From Bacillota bacterium (GTDB lineage: Bacteria > Bacillota > Clostridia > Oscillospirales > Ruminococcaceae), in assembly GCA_023412215.1 (NCBI GenBank), contig JAEYNX010000034.1:186001-250000 (forward strand): 64,000 nucleotides of DNA, given 5' to 3'. The first letter of the stretch is position 1, and each line of letters begins with the position of its first letter. The notes below the pieces were generated by a model. The model was not told the origin of the DNA, made no database searches, and worked only from the letters and a program-made list of their open reading frames with translations. The translations under genes were made by a program, and so were the position numbers. Positions 43,486 through 51,102 of this stretch are shown here, in pieces.

Positions 43486-44961
43486 TTATTCCTCCCTAAG
43501 CGGCAGCGAAAACCGAATGGTAGCGCCGCCTTCGGCGTTATTTTCTGCGACAATCCGGCCTCCGTGCGCGTTAACGATCGCCTTGCAGATGGCGAGGCCC
43601 AAGCCGTTGCCGCGCTTTGCGTCCGCATGGGAATGCTCCGAGACAAAAAACAGGTCAAAGACCTTTGCAAGCTCGCTCGGGTCGATACCCGGGCCGCCGT
43701 CGCTCACGCTAAACCACACGCTGTTTTTGCCGGGTTGTACCTCTACCCTGATATCATCGGTTTCTTGGGTGTGTTTTACCGCATTGTCGAGCAGATTGAC
43801 GAGTACCTGCATAATCAGCTTGCCGTCCATAGGAACGATTAAAATCGTCTCGGGCAGCCGCACCGAAATATTCTTCCTGCCGGTATACTTGGTGATATGG
43901 TTTACCGCCGCGCAGACGATCTCTTCGGCTGCCTCCCCGCTTTTGTTGAGGATAAGGGTACCCTCCTGCAGCTTGGTAAGGCTTAAGATATTCTCCATCA
44001 TCTGCTTAAGCCAGTGGGAATCGTCATAGATGCCCTGAACCAGCTTGCGGTGCTCCGCGTCCTTAAGACTATAGAGCAGTACCTCGGCAGTGCCGGTGAT
44101 AGCGGAGAGGGGTGTTCTAAGGTCGTGGGAGATGGCGCGCAAAAGGCTGCTCTTAAAGCGCTCGCGCTCCGCCTCGTGCTTGGCCGTTTCCTTTTCCACC
44201 ACCAGACGCTCGCGCTCCATGGCCGTGAATACCTGAGTGGCGATAGAAAGCAGCAGTTTATTCTGCGCCCCCTCCTGTGTGGCGTAAACCTGCGGCAAAA
44301 CGATAATACCGTATTGGCGCTCAGCGTGAGAAACGGGCAAGATAAACCTATCCTTCACCTCCGTTTCAAGCATGTCATCATCCAGCGGCGTCGCCGTGAC
44401 GCCGCGCTCCCCTCTCGCTGCAAAGAATTTGCGGCTCATTTTATGCCCAGCGTCATCAACGATACACGCCACATCACAGTCCAGCAGGTTGGAAAGGCAG
44501 CGTGCCGTCACAGTGGAAACATCCGTGACACTCGTCGCCTTTGCAAGCGAGCTCGTGATCTGGTAAAGCAGCTGCGACTGGTTTTCACGCGTCTTGGCTT
44601 CCTTGGAAGATTGCAATATCTTGCTGGTGAGGGTACTTGTGAGGATAGAAGCTGCCAGCATCACCGTGAAGGTGACCAAATAGCTTTTATTATACACATT
44701 TAATGTGTGTCTGGGCTCGGTAAAGAAGAAATTGTAGCTGAGCATCCCCACTACGGAGGCCACGATGCCGTAGGCAAACCCTTTGGTAAAGCGCGAAACC
44801 ACCAATACCGACAGGATGTAGGTGACCACAATGTTGGTCTCGGAAAAATCCAGACGGAACATCAGCATCGACAACAGGGTAGCGACTCCTAAAAGGAGGG
44901 CGGTTATACAGGATTGGAACCATATCGTTTGCGAATATCTCGTAATCCACGACGGTCTCAT
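43486..44961 (-). CDS. KdpD-like sensor kinase 2, without KdpD/Usp domains
   Basis: 491 residues. It begins directly with the four-helix DUF4118 domain (about 12-115, containing TNIVVTYILSVLVVSRFTKG), then a GAF-like domain, HisKA with RAISHDLRTPLSAITGTAEV and HATPase with LLDNAVKHTQ and AKRGNGLGLAICKAIV. The P-loop and Usp halves of KdpD are absent, so it may sense a different cue. AAGGAG precedes the ATG. First gene of kinase-regulator-trkA-trkA. Confidence 0.92.
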   Translation of the reverse strand: MRPSWITRYSQTIWFQSCITALLLGVATLLSMLMFRLDFSETNIVVTYILSVLVVSRFTKGFAYGIVASVVGMLSYNFFFTEPRHTLNVYNKSYLVTFTVMLAASILTSTLTSKILQSSKEAKTRENQSQLLYQITSSLAKATSVTDVSTVTARCLSNLLDCDVACIVDDAGHKMSRKFFAARGERGVTATPLDDDMLETEVKDRFILPVSHAERQYGIIVLPQVYATQEGAQNKLLLSIATQVFTAMERERLVVEKETAKHEAERERFKSSLLRAISHDLRTPLSAITGTAEVLLYSLKDAEHRKLVQGIYDDSHWLKQMMENILSLTKLQEGTLILNKSGEAAEEIVCAAVNHITKYTGRKNISVRLPETILIVPMDGKLIMQVLVNLLDNAVKHTQETDDIRVEVQPGKNSVWFSVSDGGPGIDPSELAKVFDLFFVSEHSHADAKRGNGLGLAICKAIVNAHGGRIVAENNAEGGATIRFSLPLREE

Positions 44962-45003
44962 GGCTATCTCCTTTTTAAGGACTACTGGCTTATTTTTACC
45001 CTA

Positions 45004-45012
45004 AGTATACCA
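45004..45012 (-). promoter_or_regulatory. Extended -10 promoter for kinase 2
   Basis: TGGTATACT on the minus strand (TG-n-TATACT), about 40 bp before the start codon. No clear -35 and no KdpE-type boxes were found here. Confidence 0.45.
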
Positions 45013-45207
45013 TGTACGTCAATATTTTTTTATTATATTCTTCCTTATAAATTACAGGCTCCGCTACTGTGAGGATATGTATAAGGTTGAGACGGGGCTG
45101 TATTGCTTACACAAAAGGCGTTTTGACCCACGGATGAGCGGATTTAAAGGAGATTCGTTCATGACTAGCCTTTACATATTTATGATTTAATAATGATATT
45201 GCTTTCT
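45013..45207. other. Gene-free region upstream of amt
   Basis: AT-rich. A 9-codon ORF (45161-45190) follows a good AAAGGAG, but lies upstream of the amt control boxes. Nothing else seen. Confidence 0.45.
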
Positions 45208-45274
45208 CTATATACAATTTTAACACAAATATCCAAAATCTTAACAACATCTTAACGATAGTTAGTGGTATTCT
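45208..45274 (+). promoter_or_regulatory. amt-glnK promoter with four phased KdpE-type boxes
   Basis: Boxes CTATATA (45208), TTTAACA (45219), CTTAACA (45240), CTTAACG (45251): offsets 11, 21, 11. An 11-nt spacer leads to TATTCT (45269-45274); alternatively -10 is TATTAT (45274-45279). Confidence 0.65.
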
Positions 45275-45291
45275 ATTATTATCTTAAATAA

Positions 45292-45346
45292 GCAGCAATG
45301 AAGCTGTATGCTTAAAAGGTTCATCCTTTAAGTATACAGCTTTTTT
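45292..45346 (+). promoter_or_regulatory. Attenuator in the amt leader
   Basis: GCAGC-AATGAA-GCTGT (45292-45307) forms a hairpin with a six-base loop. Its 3' arm is also the 5' arm of an intrinsic terminator (45301-45319 with 45325-45342) followed by six T. The two structures exclude each other, as in antitermination. The terminator lies 35 bp before the amt start. Confidence 0.65.
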
Positions 45347-45381
45347 GATATTCTAAAGTATCTTATGAGGAGGAATTGTTC

Positions 45382-46716
45382 GTGGACATGGAAATGGCGA
45401 TCGACACCATATGGGTCATTGTCACAGGGGCGTTGGTATTCTTCATGAACCTTGGCTTTGCCTCGGTGGAATCTGGCTTCGCAAGATCCAAAAACACCGT
45501 GAATATCCTGTCTAAGAATTTCATTGTGTTCGCAGTATCTTCACTCGGCTATCTCTTACTGGGATGGGGCTTAATGTTTGGAGGCAGTAATCCTATTGTG
45601 GGGACGCAGGGATTGTTTATCCTTGGCGGCAATATTGATGAAAGCCTTTATACCTTAGGCGCAAACGTGCCCTTCTGGGCAAAGTTTTTCTTCCAGCTGG
45701 TGTTCTGTGGAACAGCCGCAACCATAGTATCTGGCGCTGTGGCGGAAAGAGTAAAATATATCTCTTTTATTGTTTTCTCCTTCGTGTTAACCCTGGCCAT
45801 CTACCCGATTGTCGGGCACTGGATTTGGGGCGGCGGCTTCCTCTCAACCCTTGGCTTCCAGGATTTCGCCGGTTCTACCGTTGTTCACTCTGTTGGCGGC
45901 TGGGCGGCTCTCGCAGGGGTTATCGTACTCGGGCCGCGCTTTGGCAAGTATGATAAGGACGGAAAACCGAGACCTATTCCGGGCCACAACATGTCACTGG
46001 CCACCATCGGTCTGTTTGTACTCTGGCTCGGCTGGTTCGGGTTTAACCCGGGCTCCACAATGTCTATGTCTGACCCCAGCGCGGTATCGCACATCCTGAT
46101 GACGACCAATACCGCCGCCATTGCCGGTGTGCTTACCTCCACGGCGGTATCCTGGATATTCCTCGGCAAGCCGGACCTCGGCATGACGATCAACGGCTGC
46201 TTGGCCGGCCTTGTAGGCATTACCGCAGGGTGCGCCTATGTCGATGTTTTAAGCTCTTTAATTATTGGCGGTATCGCCGGTATTATCGTGGTTTTTGCAG
46301 TGCTGATGTTCGACAGGCTGAAGCTAGACGACCCGGTAGGTGCTACCTCGGTTCATCTTGTAAACGGCGTGTTCGGAACCATCTGCGTGGGCTTGTTTGC
46401 AAAAGAAGGGGTTACGAGTCTTTCTGCCAAGAGCGGTTTGTTCTTTGGCGGCGGCTGGTCTCTCTTAGGCGTTCAGCTCTTAGGTGTTTTAGCGGTTGCG
46501 GCGTTCGTACTCCCCGCATCTCTGCTCGTTTGGTTCCTCATTAAAAAGACGATGGGCGTCAGGGTTACGCTGGAAGAAGAGATTGCCGGTCTGGATATCG
46601 GTGAGCACGGCAACAGCGCATATCCCGAATTTCTCTCGCGCAAACCCGCTTATTCCGCGCTTGTAGACAGCAGCTCTGAAAAGGTTCAGGAGGTGGCATA
46701 CAGTGAAACACATTAA
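45382..46716 (+). CDS. amt: Ammonium transporter
   Basis: About 444 residues, eleven helices. Motifs: EHWIWG-type GHWIWGGGFLSTLGFQDFAG, STVVHSVGGWAALAG with the first pore His, and SVHLVNGVFGTICVGLFA with the second. Conducts ammonia/ammonium into the cell. The GTG at 45382 is 8 nt after AGGAGG; the in-frame TTG and ATG nearby have poor spacing. No signal peptide. Followed by glnK with overlap, as usual. Confidence 0.95.
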   Translation: MDMEMAIDTIWVIVTGALVFFMNLGFASVESGFARSKNTVNILSKNFIVFAVSSLGYLLLGWGLMFGGSNPIVGTQGLFILGGNIDESLYTLGANVPFWAKFFFQLVFCGTAATIVSGAVAERVKYISFIVFSFVLTLAIYPIVGHWIWGGGFLSTLGFQDFAGSTVVHSVGGWAALAGVIVLGPRFGKYDKDGKPRPIPGHNMSLATIGLFVLWLGWFGFNPGSTMSMSDPSAVSHILMTTNTAAIAGVLTSTAVSWIFLGKPDLGMTINGCLAGLVGITAGCAYVDVLSSLIIGGIAGIIVVFAVLMFDRLKLDDPVGATSVHLVNGVFGTICVGLFAKEGVTSLSAKSGLFFGGGWSLLGVQLLGVLAVAAFVLPASLLVWFLIKKTMGVRVTLEEEIAGLDIGEHGNSAYPEFLSRKPAYSALVDSSSEKVQEVAYSETH

Positions 46717-47044
46717 GGCTGTAATTAAACCTGAGAAACTCGACGATGTTAAAGTTGCGCTGAAAAAGGCCGGGTGCAGCGGAATTATGGTAACCGAGAT
46801 TGAAGGGCACGGGCGTCAGGGCGGTATATCCCAGCAATGGAGAGGCGAGAAATTTGAACTCGATTTATTGCCGAAGATTGTGGTGGATATCGTCGTAACC
46901 GACGCTGATACCGACAGAATAATCGGCGTAATTCTCGACAGCGCCAAAACCGGCGGCGACAAGGGCGACGGCAAGATATTCGTTTATGATGTTGAGCGCG
47001 TCATTCGCATACGTACCGGCGAAGAAGGCGAATCAGCTATTTAA
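46703..47044 (+). CDS. glnK: PII signal protein of GlnK type
   Basis: 113 residues, GTG start 8 nt after GGAGGT and overlapping the amt stop. MKHIKAVIKPEKLDDVKVAL opens the typical fold; the B-loop TGGDKGDGKIFVYDVE is intact. In the T-loop, the uridylylation residue 51 is Phe and residue 46 is Trp (QQWRGEKFELDLLPK), so Tyr-based modification is impossible; regulation would be by ATP/ADP and 2-oxoglutarate. Blocks Amt when nitrogen is plentiful. Confidence 0.95.
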   Translation: MKHIKAVIKPEKLDDVKVALKKAGCSGIMVTEIEGHGRQGGISQQWRGEKFELDLLPKIVVDIVVTDADTDRIIGVILDSAKTGGDKGDGKIFVYDVERVIRIRTGEEGESAI

Positions 47045-47141
47045 GCTTTTGGCTTGATAGATGGGCATATCCCCGCCCGCTCAAGCGGACTATACCCGCC
47101 TGACTATCGATGCCGACAGCTTGATAGATATAACTCCTCCT

Positions 47142-47178
47142 AACGAGGACGATTTCCATGCGAAGTCGTCCTCGTTTT
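47142..47178 (+). terminator. Terminator of amt-glnK
   Basis: 11-bp stem AACGAGGACGA with TCGTCCTCGTT, extended by TTC/GAA, followed by TTCC. Confidence 0.7.
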
Positions 47179-47269
47179 CCATTAGCGCCTACAAATTACC
47201 GGTTTATTAGGTTTATTCTTACTTTCTGCACAGGCATGATGATCTGCTCATCCTTGTTTATTTGCGGAA
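47179..47269. other. Spacer between glnK terminator and the alphaCTD-mot promoter
   Basis: No gene or repeat recognised. Confidence 0.4.
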
Positions 47270-47335
47270 ACATATAACTTCTTAACCCGATTGTTAATTT
47301 TCTTTATAACTTCTTTATTGATTTATGATTATAAT
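47270..47335 (+). promoter_or_regulatory. alphaCTD-motAB operon promoter with phased KdpE-type boxes
   Basis: Boxes ACATATA (47270, weak), CTTAACC (47281), CTTTATA (47302), CTTTATT (47313): offsets 11, 21, 11. A 10-nt spacer leads to a perfect -10, TATAAT (47330-47335). No -35 hexamer. Confidence 0.7.
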
Positions 47336-47351
47336 TAGATTAATTGTAATC
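47327..47351. promoter_or_regulatory. Palindrome over the -10 of the alphaCTD-mot promoter
   Basis: 11-bp arms GATTATAATTA and TAATTGTAATC with one mismatch and 3-bp centre. It covers the -10 and the start site, a position where a repressor would block transcription. Confidence 0.5.
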
Positions 47352-47476
47352 ATGTCCATGCTTTTATTCGCCATATTATTATAATATTTGTAATTTTTCA
47401 TCTGCTGCCGCAAACGGACTCGATGAATCCACTATTACAACATTAAACTAATTTGCAGCCAACGGAGGTAATACCG

Positions 47477-47734
47477 ATGATGAAAACAGCCCAAGAGAAC
47501 CTACAGCTAGCGGCCGAGCATGAATTTCTAGTCCTATATGTTTTTACAAAGAATTATTTGAAGGATTCCGGCGCAAGAGACCTTCAGAACCTCGAACGTG
47601 AACTGCTGATTTATTTTGACAGTGATCACAAGGATATTTTAGGGGAAATAAAGGAGAAAAAAGGGATATCAAGCGCCTTGGCACAGCGGATAGAATCCGC
47701 TATTGCCAAATTTAAAGCCGGCAGGTCGTGTTGA
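47477..47734 (+). CDS. Orphan protein resembling the C-terminal domain of F1-ATPase alpha subunit
   Basis: 85 residues, GGAGG 8 nt before ATG 47477. The order LVLYVFTKNYLKD, LERELLIYFDSDHKDILGEI and AQRIESAIAKFKAG matches, as I remember it, the end of bacterial AtpA (LYALTKGYLDD..., FEEEYYMYLDQNHKDLLDGI, AAIEGFK). No nucleotide-binding or barrel domain is present and no other atp gene is nearby. In F1 this helical domain contacts delta and the stator; here it heads an operon with MotA/MotB-like proteins. The function is unknown. Confidence 0.7.
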   Translation: MMKTAQENLQLAAEHEFLVLYVFTKNYLKDSGARDLQNLERELLIYFDSDHKDILGEIKEKKGISSALAQRIESAIAKFKAGRSC

Positions 47735-47796
47735 TTGCATCCAAAATAAATTACGGTAAGCATGCTATTATTATCATAAAATTTGGAGGAGCAGAC

Positions 47797-48600
47797 GTGA
47801 ATATCTCAGTCATCATTGGTTTGATTTTAGCCTTTGGGTCGCTGATTTCCGGTTATATACTGGAACAGGGGCACATCAGCGCCCTATTTCTTTTAAGCCC
47901 CTTTATCATTGTGTTCGGGGGCACTTGGGGTGCTGTCATACTGTCCAACAACCTAAGTGACATCCTGCTGGCGTTTAAATCCTTGCTTGCCTCTTTTACC
48001 ACCAATATCGGTAAGGCACCCGAGCTTATCATTACAAAAATCGTCTCGATAGCAGACCTGTGCAGACAATCCGGCCTTTTAAAGCTGGAAGAAGTATTAA
48101 ACGACTCCGAGCTTAGCAGGGACGACTACCTGATTTTAAAGGAAGGTATCGTACTCACGCTGGAAGGTAAGAGCACGGATGAAATGCGTAACGTGCTGGA
48201 TGCCGATATCCATGCGTTTACGGTGCAAAAGCAGCAGGAGATCACGGTGTTTACAGGCGCCGGAGGCTTTTCCCCGACGCTTGGCATCATCGGCACGGTA
48301 ATGGGGCTGATACATGTGCTGGGCAACATGACCGACACGGAATCGCTTACCGCCTCTATCTCCACCGCCTTTATTGCCACCCTGTATGGTGTGGTGTTTG
48401 CCAACCTTCTCTACATACCGGCTGCCAACCGGCTGAAAAGCTATTTAAAAAGGCAGCAGATTTTAAAAGAGATTATGGCGGAGGGTATCTGCCTGATCGC
48501 CAAGGGCGAGTCATCCCGCAATATCGTCAATAAACTGTCGCTCTACTATCAGGCGTTTGCCGGTCAGGAAAAGAAGTATAAGGAAGGGGTCACCAATTAA
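47797..48600 (+). CDS. motA: MotA-type stator/proton channel protein
   Basis: About 267 residues, four helices. GTG 47797 is preceded by GGAGGAG. The cytoplasmic loop keeps CRQSGLLKLEEVL (the Arg and Glu that contact the rotor in flagellar MotA), and helix 3 has FSPTLGIIGTVMGLIHVLGN with the channel Pro and Gly residues; helix 4 is STAFIATLYGVVFANLLYIP. With MotB it forms an ion-driven stator. No flagellar genes are in the window, so it may be an orphan stator or serve flagella encoded elsewhere. Confidence 0.88.
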   Translation: MNISVIIGLILAFGSLISGYILEQGHISALFLLSPFIIVFGGTWGAVILSNNLSDILLAFKSLLASFTTNIGKAPELIITKIVSIADLCRQSGLLKLEEVLNDSELSRDDYLILKEGIVLTLEGKSTDEMRNVLDADIHAFTVQKQQEITVFTGAGGFSPTLGIIGTVMGLIHVLGNMTDTESLTASISTAFIATLYGVVFANLLYIPAANRLKSYLKRQQILKEIMAEGICLIAKGESSRNIVNKLSLYYQAFAGQEKKYKEGVTN

Positions 48601-48641
48601 CAGTCTCCACGGTCTTGAGAATTTTGAATGGGGATAATAAT

Positions 48642-49424
48642 ATGGCAAATAAACAAAAGCACACGGAAAATGAGGCGGAGGAAAGCGAAGACAGGTGGCT
48701 GTTGACCTATTCGGATATGATTACCCTGCTGCTTGCACTTTTTATCATTCTTTACTCCATCAGCACGGTCGACTCTAAAAAATTTGCCGAGATTGCAGAA
48801 AAATTCGGAGAGTTACTCAACAACCCCGCCGCCCATGTCACCCTTTCCGATGATATCGGCGGCCCGGGAAACGGCAGCGTTGTGGGCAGCTCCGACTATG
48901 CAGAGTTACCCGTTGGCCGTGTACCGGTGGATGCGTTGGATGAAGTATATGACATACTGGAAGAATATGTTGAGTCAAACCATCTGGAGGACCAGATTAG
49001 TCTTGAAAATACAAGTACATTTGTTAAAATACATTTAAAGGACACACTGATGTTTAAGCCCGACAGCCCGGAATTGCTGCGTTCCAGCGAGCCTATTTTG
49101 CGGGAGATTAACGACGCGCTCCGGCAGGTTTATGACCGGGTAGACAGCATCACCATCGGCGGGCATACCGCCGATATCGGCCTGCATTCCATAGAAAGCG
49201 ACCAGATTGCGTGGAAGCTTTCCACCGAGCGCGCAATCACCGTGCTTAACCAATTTGTGGGGTACGGTATGCCGCAGGAGAAGCTGACCATAGAAGGGCG
49301 GGGACGGTTCTCCCCCATAGCCTCCAACCTAACGGAGGAGGGAATGGCCAAAAACCGCAGGGTGGAGATCACGGTTATTAAAGACGACGTAAGCAGCAAC
49401 GCGGCCGACAGCGAAGAGGATTGA
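48642..49424 (+). CDS. motB: MotB-type peptidoglycan-anchored stator protein
   Basis: About 260 residues starting MANKQKHTENEAEESEDRW. One helix with LLTYSDMITLLLALFIILYS, whose Asp is the ion-carrying residue of MotB. The C-terminal OmpA-like domain has TLMFKPDSPELLRSSEPILR, ITIGGHTADIG and STERAITVLNQFV, with RRVEITV, and binds peptidoglycan. 41 bp after motA; GGGGA precedes ATG 48642. Confidence 0.92.
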   Translation: MANKQKHTENEAEESEDRWLLTYSDMITLLLALFIILYSISTVDSKKFAEIAEKFGELLNNPAAHVTLSDDIGGPGNGSVVGSSDYAELPVGRVPVDALDEVYDILEEYVESNHLEDQISLENTSTFVKIHLKDTLMFKPDSPELLRSSEPILREINDALRQVYDRVDSITIGGHTADIGLHSIESDQIAWKLSTERAITVLNQFVGYGMPQEKLTIEGRGRFSPIASNLTEEGMAKNRRVEITVIKDDVSSNAADSEED

Positions 49425-49469
49425 GCGAATTTACGGAATACCGTACGCTAAAATAGGAGAAAAGAATTT

Positions 49470-51098
49470 GTGAAGAAGCATAGAAGAGAACTGTTTCGTA
49501 AAAACGTCACCGATGCCTCTGACTACGACGGCACTGTTTCTTCGGATTCCAAACGCCCCCGTATTCGCGATAACTTTCTGTTCTCTTGGAAGGACAGCCT
49601 TAAAACTGCCTTGGTATTGGCCTTGTCGGTGGCCCTTTCTGAGCTGCTCCGGCAGCTGCACGTCGGCAATCAAAACCTGGTTTTGGTGTACATTCTATCG
49701 GTTGTGATCATCTCACGCATCACGCAGGGTTATGTTTACGGCATCATTGCGGCTATCCTGAGTGTGTTTGTGTTCGACTTTTTAATTACCGAACCGCGCT
49801 TCGGCTTTAGCATCATCCAGCCGACGTATCCTATAACGTTTGTTATCATGCTTATCGTCTCGCTTATCATCAGTACGCTCACCATGCGTATCAAGGCGCA
49901 GGCGCTAACCGCGGTGGAGAAGGAGCATCGGACGCGCATCTTGTACGAGTTTAACCGGAAGCTGAACGCGACCAGAGGCTTTGATAATATTATCGAGCTT
50001 GCAAACGAGTATATCAGCACCCTGCTTTGCCGTTCGGTCATCTACTACTCCGGCGACCCGAGCAGGGAGGATTCCGGGGTGGTGAAGCTGTTCGGCGAGA
50101 ACATCGGCCCCGATCTCTTTGCGACTGCCGACGATAAAAAAGCCGCCTACTGGACCTATAGCAACCGCATATCTTCCGGCACGGGCACGGCGCTGTTCCC
50201 GAATGCAAATGCCTATTATATGTCCGTTGGTTCACAGAACAAAGCGATGGGGGTACTGGGTATCTCCTGCAAAGGGGGCATTCCGCTCAACGGGAGCAAC
50301 GTCACGCTTTTGGGGATGTTCGCGTCTCAGCTGGCCATGGCCTTGGAGCTGCAGATGCTCACCGACGAGCAGGCACAAATCCTGCTCGACTCCGAAAAAG
50401 AGAAGATGCGCAGCAATCTGTTGCGTGCCATCTCACATGACCTGCGTACGCCGCTCACGGGCATTTACGGCGCAAGCTCGGTGATCCTGGACCGCGGCGA
50501 CAAGATGAACGAGCAGACGCGCAACAACCTGATTTCAGACATTAAGGAGGATTCCCAGTGGCTGATCCGCATGGTGGAAAACCTGCTCTCCGTTACCCGC
50601 ATTCACGAAGAAACCATGCATGTCAGCAAGCAGCCGGAAGCGGTAGAGGAGATTGTGGGAGAAGCCATTGCCAAGATCAGAAAAAGATTTGAAAACCGGG
50701 CTATTGTCGTGAAGGTTCCCGATGAGCTTCTGATCGTCCCGATGGACGCGATGCTGATTATTCAGGTGCTGTTGAACCTGATGGAAAACGCCATAAAAAA
50801 TTCGGACGAAAGCACGTCTATCCATGTAAACGTATCTAAACAAGATAACTTGGCCGTGTTTGAAGTCATCGACAGCGGCACGGGGATTTCCGAACAGAAT
50901 ATTCAGGAGCTCTTTAAGGGAGAGATTCTATACGGGAATAAGAGCGCCGATTCTTCACGGGGGATGGGTATCGGGCTCTCGATCTGTTCATCGATTGTAC
51001 GGGCGCACGACGGCCGGATGGAGGCGATGAACAGGCCGGAGGGCGGCGCGGTGTTCCGCTTTGTGCTGCCGATTTCAAACGAAAAGAAGAAAGGGTAA
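49470..51098 (+). CDS. KdpD-like sensor kinase 3, without KdpD/Usp domains
   Basis: 542 residues, GTG start 10 nt after AGGAG. A charged N-terminus of about 40 residues precedes the DUF4118 four-helix domain (NQNLVLVYILSVVIISRITQ), then a GAF-like region, HisKA RAISHDLRTPLTGIYGASSV and HATPase LMENAIKNSDE, SSRGMGIGLSICSSIV. It is very similar to the C-terminal half of the KdpD in this window, but lacks its P-loop and Usp parts. It follows motB by 45 bp. Confidence 0.93.
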   Translation: MKKHRRELFRKNVTDASDYDGTVSSDSKRPRIRDNFLFSWKDSLKTALVLALSVALSELLRQLHVGNQNLVLVYILSVVIISRITQGYVYGIIAAILSVFVFDFLITEPRFGFSIIQPTYPITFVIMLIVSLIISTLTMRIKAQALTAVEKEHRTRILYEFNRKLNATRGFDNIIELANEYISTLLCRSVIYYSGDPSREDSGVVKLFGENIGPDLFATADDKKAAYWTYSNRISSGTGTALFPNANAYYMSVGSQNKAMGVLGISCKGGIPLNGSNVTLLGMFASQLAMALELQMLTDEQAQILLDSEKEKMRSNLLRAISHDLRTPLTGIYGASSVILDRGDKMNEQTRNNLISDIKEDSQWLIRMVENLLSVTRIHEETMHVSKQPEAVEEIVGEAIAKIRKRFENRAIVVKVPDELLIVPMDAMLIIQVLLNLMENAIKNSDESTSIHVNVSKQDNLAVFEVIDSGTGISEQNIQELFKGEILYGNKSADSSRGMGIGLSICSSIVRAHDGRMEAMNRPEGGAVFRFVLPISNEKKKG

Positions 51099-51102
51099 GC
51101 GT

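Noticed and set aside
45161..45190. 9-codon ORF with a good ribosome site upstream of amt
   Set aside because: It lies upstream of the control boxes and predicted amt start site, so it cannot be a leader peptide of that transcript; too short to support alone.
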